From Rhodocyclaceae bacterium (GTDB lineage Bacteria; Pseudomonadota; Gammaproteobacteria; Burkholderiales; Rhodocyclaceae): a DNA stretch of 64,000 bases. Below, one piece after another: positions 24,815 through 33,474 of this stretch; within the stretch, counting starts at the first letter, position 1; each line of letters starts with the position of its first letter. Under the pieces are notes generated by a model that did no database searches, was not told the DNA's origin, and worked only from the letters and a program-made list of their open reading frames with translations. The stretch is taken from NCBI GenBank assembly GCA_016704145.1, contig JADJAS010000007.1, positions 124,001 to 188,000 of the forward strand, given 5' to 3'. The translations under genes were made by a program, and so were the position numbers.

Positions 24815-25690
24815 GTGTTTCTTCATTTTCTCCGCGTCTTGACGGTTGGGAGCCTGATTTGCTGCGGATTCTTCGCCAGTTGGTCCCATGCCAGCACCGA
24901 TACCGCGCCGAAAGTCACGGCGCGCCCCTTGGGATCGGTCGTCGATACCACGCTGACCGTCCTCGACGAAAAGGCCGCGCTCGAGCGATCCCAAAATGTC
25001 ATCGGCCAGCAGCTTGATGATTTTGTCCTGCTCGATCGGCAGGGGCGGCAGGTTTCGCTGTCCCAGTTCAAGGGCAAGCCGCTCCTAGTAAGTTTTATCT
25101 ACACAGCCTGCTTTCAGGTCTGCCCCACCACCACGCGCAATCTCCAGAAAGCCGTCGAGGGAACCGTCGTCACCCTCGGACCAGAGCGTTTCAATATCAT
25201 CAGCATTGGCTTCAACCAGCCATTCGACTCCCCCGATGCGATGAAGTCATTTTCCCGGCAATACGGAATTCATTTGCCGAACTGGGAGTTCCTGAGCCCG
25301 CCAACGGCCATGGTCGCTAAACTTACGGGCAATTTCGGCTTCAGTTATGTCGCCACCGTGGCCGGTTTCGATCACATCAATCAAGTGACGATCATCGACT
25401 CTGACGGCAAGATTGTCAGGCAAGTATATGGCGAGACGTTCACCGCCGAAGCCTTGGTGGAACCTCTCAAGACCCTTGTCGCTGGCGCGCCAATTCCGCC
25501 ACAGGTGAATACGATCGAGGAACTGGTCGAGCGGTTCCGCATCCTGTGCTCGGTCTATGACCCCGTTACAGGCAAGTACCGAACCAACTATGCCGTCTAC
25601 TTCGAGATCGCCGGAGCACTGACATTCCTCGCTTGGCTCGCGTGGTATTTTTGGCAGGATCGTCGCCACCGCAAGGCCAAATCCGGTTGA
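24815..25690 (+). CDS. SCO1/SenC copper chaperone with C-terminal anchor
   Basis: A 291-residue exported thioredoxin-fold copper chaperone for CuA assembly. The copper motif is ACFQVCP (CxxxC), with the partner His in GFDHINQV. Start codon is GTG at 24815, 20 bases after ctaB; TTG at 24839 is an alternative. Unlike most SCO proteins it has an extra membrane helix at the C-terminus (YAVYFEIAGALTFLAWLAWY), with about 90 residues between the fold and this anchor. It probably loads the CuA site of subunit II encoded upstream. Confidence 0.85.
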   Translation: MFLHFLRVLTVGSLICCGFFASWSHASTDTAPKVTARPLGSVVDTTLTVLDEKAALERSQNVIGQQLDDFVLLDRQGRQVSLSQFKGKPLLVSFIYTACFQVCPTTTRNLQKAVEGTVVTLGPERFNIISIGFNQPFDSPDAMKSFSRQYGIHLPNWEFLSPPTAMVAKLTGNFGFSYVATVAGFDHINQVTIIDSDGKIVRQVYGETFTAEALVEPLKTLVAGAPIPPQVNTIEELVERFRILCSVYDPVTGKYRTNYAVYFEIAGALTFLAWLAWYFWQDRRHRKAKSG

Positions 25691-25727
25691 TGGCAGTCAA
25701 TTCAACTGGCTCGCGATCTCTATATCA

Positions 25728-27341
25728 TTGATCCCTAATAGTCCTCCCACCGGGTCGACTCGATGGACGGTTTCCCAGTTGAGCATTCACGACACCCTGC
25801 GAAGGAACACACAGAGTCTTTTCCAGCATGCCGAGGAAACCTTCGACGGGATCTTCGACGGCAATAACAATCCATGGCGCCATCTAGGCGCGATGGCATT
25901 CTTCTTCCTCTGGATAGTGACAAGCAGCGGCCTGTATCTCTATACCGTGCTCGACACCAGCATTGCCGGCGTCTATGAGTCCATCGATTGGCTCACCAAC
26001 CAGCAATGGTATCTGGGTGGCGTGCTGCGCAGCCTGCATCGTTACGCCTCGGATGCCTTCATCCTGACCACCTTGCTACACCTCGTGCGCGAATGGGCCT
26101 TTGGCCGGTATTACGGTTTCCGCCTGTACTCCTGGGTTACCGGTGTACCACTGCTCTGGCTCATGTTCTTTTCCGGCATTGGCGGCTATTGGATCGTTTG
26201 GGACCGCCTCGCTCAGTTCTCGGCGGTAGCCTCAACCGAACTGCTCGACTGGCTGCCCATCTTCAGCACGCCGGCCGCCCGAAATTTTCTCACCCCCGAT
26301 GCAATTAGTGACCGGTTCTTCACGGTGTTGGTATTCATCCACCTCGGCGTACCGCTACTACTGATTCTCGGCCTGTGGGCCCATGTGCATCGCATCAGCC
26401 GGATCGATCACTTTCCGGCGAGGCGATTGGCGCTGGGGACACTGGTGGCGTTACTGGTCCTGGCGCTGGCGAGGCCGGCCGTCAGCGATGCGCCTGCCGA
26501 CCTTTCTATCGTTGCCACCGGCTTGCGACTCGACTGGTTCATCCTCTTCATTCACCCACTTGCCGATTTCACTTCGCCCGGATTCATCTGGACATTGCTG
26601 CTCGGGGGGACGATCTTGCTGTTCATCTTGCCGCTGCTGCCTCATCCGGCACCAAAGCCTGTCGCGGTCGTCGATGCACCGAACTGCAATGGCTGTAGCC
26701 GTTGCCTCGTCGACTGCCCCTACGCAGCAGTTACGATGGAGCCGCATCCCGACAAACCGGGCCACAAGATCGCCATCGTCGACGCTGACCTATGCGCCAG
26801 TTGTGGTATTTGCGCGGGCTCCTGCCCGTCCTCGACCCCTTTCCGCAGCCAGGAGGCACTGGTTACGGGAATCGACATGCCGCAGTTGCCAGTTAGCGTG
26901 CTGCGCCGAAGTCTCGAGGAAAAAATCAGTCGGCTCGAAGGAACAACCCGAATCGTCGTTTTCGGCTGTGATTGCGGTGCCAACGTCAAGTCAGTTGAAA
27001 GCACCGATACTGCCGTAATGAGCCTGATCTGCGCCGGCATGCTGCCACCGTCCTTTGTCGAATATGCACTGCGCGGCGGCGCCGACGGTGTCATGGTTGT
27101 CGGCTGCCGCGAGGGAGGTTGCGAGTATCGTCTGGGCGACCGATGGACTGCGGAGCGTCTCACTCGCCAAAGGGAACCTCGTCTACGCCACAACGTACCC
27201 GTCGGCCGGCTATGCTTGGCGCATGGATCAAGTCATGACAGCGCAACTCTGGCCAAGGAACTACGTCAGTTCAGAATCCGACTCGAAACCCAAGCAGCCG
27301 AACGGCCGCTTCCTTACCACCGGAGAAGTGCATCATCATGA
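25728..27341 (+). CDS. cytochrome b - diferredoxin - MvhD-like fusion protein
   Basis: A 537-residue fusion. Residues 50-300 are a cytochrome b (bc1/b6 N-terminal type) with four heme-ligating histidines: H104 and H118 in one helix, H205 and H219 in another. Two [4Fe-4S] motifs follow (C320-C330 and C356-C366). Residues 405-480 match the delta subunit of methyl-viologen-reducing hydrogenase/heterodisulfide reductase (MvhD/FlpD), with cysteines C414, C416, C435, C460 and C465. The start appears to be TTG at 25728 (TTG at 25779 is possible); there is no usable ATG. It overlaps the next gene by 4 bases. It probably links the quinone pool to a low-potential soluble donor or acceptor. Confidence 0.8.
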   Translation: MIPNSPPTGSTRWTVSQLSIHDTLRRNTQSLFQHAEETFDGIFDGNNNPWRHLGAMAFFFLWIVTSSGLYLYTVLDTSIAGVYESIDWLTNQQWYLGGVLRSLHRYASDAFILTTLLHLVREWAFGRYYGFRLYSWVTGVPLLWLMFFSGIGGYWIVWDRLAQFSAVASTELLDWLPIFSTPAARNFLTPDAISDRFFTVLVFIHLGVPLLLILGLWAHVHRISRIDHFPARRLALGTLVALLVLALARPAVSDAPADLSIVATGLRLDWFILFIHPLADFTSPGFIWTLLLGGTILLFILPLLPHPAPKPVAVVDAPNCNGCSRCLVDCPYAAVTMEPHPDKPGHKIAIVDADLCASCGICAGSCPSSTPFRSQEALVTGIDMPQLPVSVLRRSLEEKISRLEGTTRIVVFGCDCGANVKSVESTDTAVMSLICAGMLPPSFVEYALRGGADGVMVVGCREGGCEYRLGDRWTAERLTRQREPRLRHNVPVGRLCLAHGSSHDSATLAKELRQFRIRLETQAAERPLPYHRRSASS

Positions 27342-27835
27342 TCAAACCCACCGCCATCGTCGGCCAGATAATCTTGTATGGCGCGTTTGCCGCTTTCATT
27401 GGTTACTTTGCCACTTCACCGACATACCATCAGATTGCCGATGACACCGCGTTGATCAAGCTTTCCATCAACCATCTTGGCGATCGTGAATGCCGCAAGC
27501 GCACGCCGGAAGAACTGGAAAAACTGCCCCGCAACATGCGGGCACCCATGGAATGTCCGCGCGAACGTTCCGATATCACACTAGAATTTGATATCGACGG
27601 TCAACCCGCCCTGCATACCGTCATGCATCCGACCGGCATTGCCAAGGATGGCATCGCAACGGTCTACAAGCGATTCGAGGTCAAGGCCGGCGAGCACCTC
27701 TTATCGGTCAAGATGAACGATAACATCGCCAAGCCTGGCTTCAAGTTCGTGAAGAAAGAAAAGGTCACGCTCAAGCCGGCACAAGTACTTGTGATCGACT
27801 TCAACCCGGACAAGGGCGGACTGTTCTTCCAATAA
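27338..27835 (+). CDS. membrane-anchored protein of unknown function
   Basis: A 165-residue protein with one N-terminal helix (about residues 7-25) and a periplasmic beta-rich domain. Two cysteines (in DRECRKR and MECPRER) could form a disulfide. I do not recognise the family; the layout recalls FixH-like accessory proteins but no motif proves this. The ATG overlaps the stop of the upstream cytochrome b fusion, and the second cytochrome b fusion follows after 45 bases, so it is probably a subunit or assembly factor of that pair. Confidence 0.75.
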   Translation: MIKPTAIVGQIILYGAFAAFIGYFATSPTYHQIADDTALIKLSINHLGDRECRKRTPEELEKLPRNMRAPMECPRERSDITLEFDIDGQPALHTVMHPTGIAKDGIATVYKRFEVKAGEHLLSVKMNDNIAKPGFKFVKKEKVTLKPAQVLVIDFNPDKGGLFFQ

Positions 27836-27880
27836 CAACACTCCCCCACCGAGAAACCATTTCGAGCGCGGATCACGACT

Positions 27881-29794
27881 ATGATCAAATTTCTCCAAAA
27901 GATGGTGCGCTGGTTCTTCATGCGTGCCGAAAATCTCTTCAACGTGGCCTTCGGCGACAAGCTGAACCCCTTCTATCATCTTGGCACCATCACCTTCTGG
28001 CAGTTCTGGCTGCTGGTCGCAACGGGGCTTTACCTGTATATCTTCGCCGACACCGGGGTACACGATGCCTACGAGTCCGTTGAGGCCATCACACACGACC
28101 AGTGGTGGGCGGGCGGCATCATGCGCAGCGTGCACCGCTATGCCACGGACGGCATGATCCTGACGATGATGCTGCACCTGCTGCGTCACTTCGCCTATGA
28201 CCGTTACCGGGGTTTTCGCTGGTTCTCGTGGATGACCGGCGTCGCGCTTATTTGGATGGTGTACATCGCCGGCATCAACGGGTTCATGCTGGTCTGGGAC
28301 AAGCTTGCCCAATTCGTCGTGATCGCCACCGCCGAGTGGTTTGACGCAATCCCTCTGTTCAACGGTACGGTGATCCGCAATTTCCTTTACCCGGACAGCG
28401 TCAATAGCCGCTTGTTCACGCTGCTGGCCTTCATACACATCGGCCTGCCGCTCGTTGTTGTCTTCGTCATGTGGGTGCACGTCCAACGCGTCCCCCGCGC
28501 CCATATCAATCCCCCCCGTCCGATCGCGGTGGCGGTCACGCTCATGTTCCTAGTGCTGTCGCTGCTGAAGCCTATTCATAGCCAGGGCGGTGAGGCCAAC
28601 ATGCTGGTCGTGCCGACCAACATCGCATTCGACTGGTTCGAGCTGCCGGTACTATCGTTGGTCTACGTCATCGACCCGATCAAACTCTGGCTTGCAGTGA
28701 TAGGACTGACGATCCTGCTGTTCCTGGTTCCCTGGCTGCCGCCACAGCGCCGAGGCGCCGCCAAGGCGGAATCGACCATCACCTACCATCCGGGCCACAA
28801 GGCGGTGGCGGCGCGTTTCGGCGAGACGCTGCTTGACGCGGGCCTGCGTCAAGGCGTGGACTTGCCTTATGAATGCCGCAATGGCGGTTGCGGTGTCTGC
28901 AAGTGCACCGTCCTGCAAGGCGATGTGGATCCAGGACTCTATCAGCCCAGCGCCCTTTCGGCCGATGAGCGGGCTCAAGGCAAGGTGCTGATGTGTTGTG
29001 CGACGGTGACAGGCGACGCGATCGTTGAATTCCAGCCAGGGGCCGCAACATCGAACATCCGCGAATACACCGCACGCGTTGCCAGGATGGAGCGGCTATC
29101 CGCCGATGTCATGCGACTGATCCTCAAGCTGCCGGAGGGGCAGAACATCGACTTCGTGGCGGGCCAGTACATCAATGTCATTTTGAGTGACGACCAACGG
29201 AGACCCTTCTCCTTCGCCAATCCACCGCATGAAGCCGGTCAGATAGAACTCCAGCTTCGCTTGATGCCGGGCGGTGCCTTCACCCCCCATGTCTTCGACG
29301 GTATGAAGGAAGGTGACGAGATTCGCTTCGAGGGACCGATGGGCGATTTCACTCTGCGCGAATCGACTCGCCCGATCATTTTCGTGGCGGGCGCCACTGG
29401 CTTCGCGCCGGTCAAGAGCATGGTCGAGGACGCCTTCCATCGCAAGCTCAAGAGACCAATCCACCTCTACTGGGGTGTCCGCAAGCGAGCCGACCTCTAC
29501 ATGCCCGAACTACCAGAGCAATGGGCGCGCGAACATCCCAACTTCAAGTTCACTCCGGTACTTCAGGAGCCGGAGCCCGCCGATGCCTGGACGGGACGCA
29601 CAGGCCTGGTTCACGAAGCCATATTGCGGGATTTCCCGTCGCTGGCCGGACAGGAAATCTATGCCTGTGGCTCGGTTCGCATGGTCGAGGCGGTGTTTCC
29701 GCACTTCAAGGCTCAGGGTGCGGAAGAAGGCATGTGCTTCTCCGATGCCTTTACGCTATCGGCTCGGTCGATGGTGCTCCAACCCAAGGAGTGA
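27881..29794 (+). CDS. cytochrome b - [2Fe-2S] ferredoxin - NAD(P)H:flavin reductase fusion
   Basis: A 637-residue fusion. Residues 30-285 form a cytochrome b with histidines H85/H99 and H186/H200, clearly paralogous to the upstream fusion. Residues 297-385 are a plant-type ferredoxin with C332, C337, C340 and C372. Residues 393-630 are a ferredoxin-NADP reductase module with FAD motif RPFSFAN (441-447), nucleotide motif GATGFAP (504-510) and the C-terminal YACGS. The natural reading is electron transfer between NAD(P)H and quinone or cytochrome through FAD, [2Fe-2S] and heme b. The direction is unknown. It ends 8 bases from the convergent TlpA gene. Confidence 0.85.
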   Translation: MIKFLQKMVRWFFMRAENLFNVAFGDKLNPFYHLGTITFWQFWLLVATGLYLYIFADTGVHDAYESVEAITHDQWWAGGIMRSVHRYATDGMILTMMLHLLRHFAYDRYRGFRWFSWMTGVALIWMVYIAGINGFMLVWDKLAQFVVIATAEWFDAIPLFNGTVIRNFLYPDSVNSRLFTLLAFIHIGLPLVVVFVMWVHVQRVPRAHINPPRPIAVAVTLMFLVLSLLKPIHSQGGEANMLVVPTNIAFDWFELPVLSLVYVIDPIKLWLAVIGLTILLFLVPWLPPQRRGAAKAESTITYHPGHKAVAARFGETLLDAGLRQGVDLPYECRNGGCGVCKCTVLQGDVDPGLYQPSALSADERAQGKVLMCCATVTGDAIVEFQPGAATSNIREYTARVARMERLSADVMRLILKLPEGQNIDFVAGQYINVILSDDQRRPFSFANPPHEAGQIELQLRLMPGGAFTPHVFDGMKEGDEIRFEGPMGDFTLRESTRPIIFVAGATGFAPVKSMVEDAFHRKLKRPIHLYWGVRKRADLYMPELPEQWAREHPNFKFTPVLQEPEPADAWTGRTGLVHEAILRDFPSLAGQEIYACGSVRMVEAVFPHFKAQGAEEGMCFSDAFTLSARSMVLQPKE

Positions 29795-29802
29795 AGCGAT
29801 GA

Positions 29803-30333
29803 CTACAGCTGGTCGAGCACCTCGACCAGCGCGGCCCGAGAAATTCGCCCGAGGCCTGCCGCCGTAGGACGTCCCGCACGGTCGAGAATAATCGTGAATG
29901 GCACCGCGAGCGGGAGGTTGCCCAAGGGGCGGCTAAGTTGGATCACTTCCTCGCCGCCCGCCAGCAGCGGATAGGAAACCGGCACCGCGCGCGCGAACGC
30001 GCGGACTTTTTCCGCGTTGTCGGCCGCGATTCCGACAAACTGCACGCGACCCCGATAGCGTTCCGCCAAATCGGAGAGGATGGGCATTTCCTCGCGGCAA
30101 GGTCCACACCAGGTGGCCCAGAAGTTCAGCACCATCGCTGTACCGCGCCACTGATCGAGCGTGTGGCGGCGGCCGTCGAGGTCATGCGCGACGAGCGCGT
30201 GCAGGGCAGCCATATCTGCCTGGGAAACCATCGGCGGCGGTGCAAGCGGCGCACCGTGCTCGCCGCCGGGTAGCCAAGACCAGGCAACGATCGCGATGGC
30301 CAGCGGAAGCACTGCCAGCCAGCATCGCTTCAT
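29803..30333 (-). CDS. TlpA-like thioredoxin
   Basis: A 176-residue exported thioredoxin-fold protein with an N-terminal anchor (MKRCWLAVLPLAIAIVAWSW) and active site FWATWCGPCREEMP. It probably keeps copper- or heme-binding cysteines reduced in the periplasm. The ATG overlaps the stop of the heme-copper-like gene (ATGA), so it is its dedicated partner. It is unlike the TlpA at the end of the nos cluster in the residues between the active-site cysteines (GP rather than TP). Confidence 0.85.
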   Translation of the reverse strand: MKRCWLAVLPLAIAIVAWSWLPGGEHGAPLAPPPMVSQADMAALHALVAHDLDGRRHTLDQWRGTAMVLNFWATWCGPCREEMPILSDLAERYRGRVQFVGIAADNAEKVRAFARAVPVSYPLLAGGEEVIQLSRPLGNLPLAVPFTIILDRAGRPTAAGLGRISRAALVEVLDQL

Positions 30334-31640
30334 GCCCGACGGGGCCACATCGCCTTCAGACAGACAAGGACGAACATGATGCCGCCGATCACGGCGATCA
30401 GCCCGCCCAAGCCCATCATGCCCATGCCGATCTTCTGCGGCAGGGTCGTCAGCATTTGCTCTGCACCAGCCACCTTGCGCTGTACGCCATAACCTCCCGA
30501 CCATGCCAGGCCAAGGACATGGATCAGTTGGCCGCCGCCATAGACATAGGCCTGCCACCGGGCCATCCGACCTGCGGGCTCGCCGTAGCCGAGTCGAGGG
30601 AGCAGGACATAGGCAAGCCCCATGAAAGCGAGCGTAACGCCGACGGTGGAACCATGATAATGCGCCGGGATGACCACGTTGGCGCCACGAATCATATAGC
30701 CCAGAACACCGCCGACCGCAAACAGCGCAAACGACGCCAGGAAAGCTGATCGTGCCGGATGCCCCTCCGTGCCCAGCAGTTGCCATAGCGTGATCACGCC
30801 GACCAGGATGAGCGGCCCCATGTAGGGATGACCCCATTCCATGAGCTTGGCAAACAATTCCATGTACGGCAACGATCCCGGCGGCACCATCAGGTAAATC
30901 GCGGGCACGGCCAGCAGTGGCACGGCGGCGATCCAGAACAATGCCGACAGCGCGCGCCGCGACAGGGGCGGCGGCCGCCCCCGCTCCAGAGCGATCCAGA
31001 ACCATGCGACGATCATCAAGAGCGCATGTTGAAACTGCAAGGTGTGGCCACCACCCCAGAACAGGACCTCATGATAGAGCTTGTCGTCGTCGATGCGCGG
31101 AATCGTCCACCAGGACCAACCGAACGCGCCCATGGCGAGCAAGGCGGCGACCGCGCCCAGGAAGCAGCCCGTCTTCACTGCGTGATCCAACCGAATGGTC
31201 GTCAAGGCCCTGAGCACCGTAAGCGAAAAGCCAGCGCCCAGGAGCCACAGCGATGCGTAGAAGACCGGCTGTTGCAGGACGGGAATGTAGTTGTTCAGGA
31301 GTGGATGCGCGCCCGGAAAGAAAGGTGAAAGGGTCATCACCACGGTTCCAATGGCGGCAATGGCCAGACCACTCCACCCCAGCCAAGGCATGGCGCCACT
31401 GCCGACGGCACTCCAAATGACCGCCGCGAAAGCCATGAACCAAACGGCAACGGAAAGATCGACGTGCACGACCAGCGCAGCGCGGAAGAAATCCTTGAGC
31501 GGAAAGACATCCTGGATGCCGGGAGTACGCGAAAACACCAGCAATATGGCCAGCAAGCCGGAACCAATCAACGCCATCAAGCCTAGCCACAGCCAGGCGC
31601 GCGCCAGTTTTCGCGAGGAGTCGGAAACAATGTCGATCAT
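30330..31640 (-). CDS. heme-copper oxidase-fold protein lacking two CuB histidines
   Basis: A 436-residue, roughly 12-helix member of the heme-copper superfamily. Low-spin heme His is H59 (VVHVDLSV); the heme pair in the last core helix is H327 and H329 (PAHYHGSTVG). The first CuB position is H199 (GGGHTLQFQH). The expected His-His pair about 49 residues later is AIYL (247-250), so two of three CuB ligands are absent. No Tyr follows H199 at +4. It could be an unconventional NO reductase, a quinol or NO sensor, or a degenerate oxidase. Database labels are likely to read cbb3-type subunit I. The start is ATG at 31640. Confidence 0.7.
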   Translation of the reverse strand: MIDIVSDSSRKLARAWLWLGLMALIGSGLLAILLVFSRTPGIQDVFPLKDFFRAALVVHVDLSVAVWFMAFAAVIWSAVGSGAMPWLGWSGLAIAAIGTVVMTLSPFFPGAHPLLNNYIPVLQQPVFYASLWLLGAGFSLTVLRALTTIRLDHAVKTGCFLGAVAALLAMGAFGWSWWTIPRIDDDKLYHEVLFWGGGHTLQFQHALLMIVAWFWIALERGRPPPLSRRALSALFWIAAVPLLAVPAIYLMVPPGSLPYMELFAKLMEWGHPYMGPLILVGVITLWQLLGTEGHPARSAFLASFALFAVGGVLGYMIRGANVVIPAHYHGSTVGVTLAFMGLAYVLLPRLGYGEPAGRMARWQAYVYGGGQLIHVLGLAWSGGYGVQRKVAGAEQMLTTLPQKIGMGMMGLGGLIAVIGGIMFVLVCLKAMWPRRA

Positions 31641-31718
31641 ATTCTTGCCAGGCCAATACGGCGACGCGCATGGTGAGCGGCAAAGTATAAGGGCGAAGCC
31701 CCATGATAAAATTAACCG

Positions 31719-32147
31719 ATGATGAAGAAAATCGCCGCCCTGCTCTTCGCCCTGCTGGTTCTTCCCTTGCCAGCCGCCTGGGCGGAACCCATCAACATCG
31801 ATATCGGCACGCCCCCCGTCATCGTCATCAAGCATTCAATGACCCAGCGTTACTCGCGGCTGGTCAGAATGTACGATGCCGGCATCATCGGGCTGGGCAA
31901 TGACGGAATGTTGCAGAAGCGCGATACGGGCAAGCAGTTGACGCTGGTGCAGCGCCAGATCGCCGAAAAGCTGATCGACCAGGACAACAACGATCGTCAG
32001 GCGCTGGTCTATGCCATCGCCTACAACCAAGGCGGGAACGCTCGACTACCGGAAATCCGGGCGGCCCTGCTGAAACGCTGGCAGGAGCAATTCAAGACGG
32101 GCTGGTGGATGCAGGACGGCGCCGGCAACTGGTTCCAGAAACCCTGA
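31719..32147 (+). CDS. small exported protein, YdbL/DUF1318-like
   Basis: A 142-residue exported protein with signal peptide (cleavage near AWA-EP). The mature part has the pattern DAGIIGLGNDGMLQKRD, which resembles the GxxGExxDGxL motif of DUF1318 (YdbL), but with GLGN in place of GEQA. The rest is helical and rich in Gln and Arg with a WW pair near the end. It lies between two - strand copper/oxidase genes but on the + strand, with a 78-base divergent region upstream. Function unknown. Confidence 0.7.
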   Translation: MMKKIAALLFALLVLPLPAAWAEPINIDIGTPPVIVIKHSMTQRYSRLVRMYDAGIIGLGNDGMLQKRDTGKQLTLVQRQIAEKLIDQDNNDRQALVYAIAYNQGGNARLPEIRAALLKRWQEQFKTGWWMQDGAGNWFQKP

Positions 32148-32159
32148 AACCCGCGGCTG

Positions 32160-32756
32160 CTAGCTCGGCGGTAGCTGCGCCGGCAGCTTGGCACGCAGGG
32201 CTTGGGCGATCTCCTCGGGAGTAAGGCTCTCATTGAGCGCGGAAACGAAGTGTCCGGCCGCGCTCACCAGATAAATCGGACGGTTATGGTCAACTTGGTA
32301 GGTGCCATCGGGAGCCACCGGCATCTTCCGATAGGTTGCGGCAAAGCTTTCCGCAAAGCTCTTGAGGTCTTCAGGCTTGGCGGCGGCGCCGATCATTTCG
32401 GCCTGGAAGCGTTTCACATAGTCGGCCATGCTGGCGGGCGTATCGCGGTCAGGGTCGACCGAGACAACGATCACTCGCACCAAGGACCGATCTCGCGTAG
32501 ACAGCAAGCGCAGGCCGGCCGCGAGGCGAGCCAGCCGGTCGGAACATTCATCCTCGCAATGAGCATAGGCAAAAGAAATCGCGAGGACATTGCCCCGAAG
32601 GTTCCTGCTGTCCAGCACACCATTCGCTGTGTCGAGCACGAAATCATTGGTGATCGGCGCGGCGTTGAACAGACGGGAGAGCGGCTGCCAAACGAAGACT
32701 AGAAGGAGCAGCAGAACAAGTACGATCAGGGCGTTCTTCAGGGTGTTGTCGGACAT
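32160..32756 (-). CDS. SCO1/SenC family copper chaperone
   Basis: A 198-residue protein with an N-terminal membrane anchor (about residues 8-28) and a SCO fold. The copper motif is AHCEDECSDR (CxxxC) and the conserved His is in YQVDHNRPIYL. ATG at 32756 directly follows a TTG in frame. It is 520 bases upstream of the heme-copper-like gene in the same direction and may supply copper to it or to the CuA subunit. The presence of two SCO proteins of different type suggests two clients. Confidence 0.85.
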   Translation of the reverse strand: MSDNTLKNALIVLVLLLLLVFVWQPLSRLFNAAPITNDFVLDTANGVLDSRNLRGNVLAISFAYAHCEDECSDRLARLAAGLRLLSTRDRSLVRVIVVSVDPDRDTPASMADYVKRFQAEMIGAAAKPEDLKSFAESFAATYRKMPVAPDGTYQVDHNRPIYLVSAAGHFVSALNESLTPEEIAQALRAKLPAQLPPS

Positions 32757-32880
32757 CAAGCGTCTCCAGATTGACAGGCCACGCGGCAGCGACGCCTAGG
32801 GACCTGGAAGTTGGCAATATTATCGCGCCGTGAAGCCCTTAGAATCGCGCACGTTCCCATCCGCCCCAAGGAGACACGCC

Positions 32881-33471
32881 ATGCCATCGCGCCTGCCCGA
32901 TGCCGCGCTCGACCAATTGTTCCATAGTGCCCGCAGTCACAACGGCTTCATCGACGAACCGGTCGACGACGGAACGCTGACCCATTTGCACGAGCTTTTC
33001 AAGTGGGGGCCAACTGCCGCCAACTCGTCCCCGCTGCGCATCGTCTTCCTGCGCGGCGCCGAGGCCAAGGAGCGGCTGCGTCCCGCCCTGGCGCCGGGCA
33101 ACGTGGCCAAGGCCATGGCCGCGCCGGTCGTCGCCCTGCTCGGCCGCGACATGAGCTTTCACGACCATCTGCCGCGCCTGTTTCCACACGTCGACGCGCG
33201 ATCATGGTTCGTTGGCAAACAACCCCTCATCGAAGAATCGGCCAGACTCAATGCCTCCCTGCAGGCAGGCTATCTCATTTTGGCCGCGCGCGCCCTGGGG
33301 CTTGATTGCGGGCCGATGTCCGGTTTCCAGCCGGAGATTGCCGACCAGGCGTTTTTCGCCGGAACGCCGATCAAGTCCTTCATGCTTGTCGCGCTAGGGC
33401 GTGGCGATCCGAACAAGCTTTTTCCGCGGAGCCCGCGGTTTGATTTTGCCGATGTCTGCCGCATCGAATGA
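32881..33471 (+). CDS. nitroreductase family protein, RutE/HadB-like
   Basis: A 196-residue FMN enzyme of the malonic semialdehyde reductase (RutE) branch of nitroreductases. Signatures are ALDQLFHSARSHNGF near the N-terminus, FKWGPTAANSSPLRIVF, SLQAGYLILAARALGLDCGPMSGF and the C-terminal FPRSPRFDF. ATG at 32881 begins the conserved part. No other pyrimidine-catabolism gene is nearby, so the substrate is open. Its stop lies 3 bases before the WYL regulator, suggesting a two-gene unit. Confidence 0.85.
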   Translation: MPSRLPDAALDQLFHSARSHNGFIDEPVDDGTLTHLHELFKWGPTAANSSPLRIVFLRGAEAKERLRPALAPGNVAKAMAAPVVALLGRDMSFHDHLPRLFPHVDARSWFVGKQPLIEESARLNASLQAGYLILAARALGLDCGPMSGFQPEIADQAFFAGTPIKSFMLVALGRGDPNKLFPRSPRFDFADVCRIE

Positions 33472-33474
33472 GCG

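Noticed and set aside
26346..26370. A further match to the dispersed 25-base motif in the first cytochrome b fusion
   Set aside because: It agrees at about 21 of 25 positions but breaks the CTGACTTT core (CTGATTCT) and encodes the conserved cytochrome b helix GVPLLLI, so coding constraint explains it. It also warns that some motif copies in genes could be partly coding-driven.
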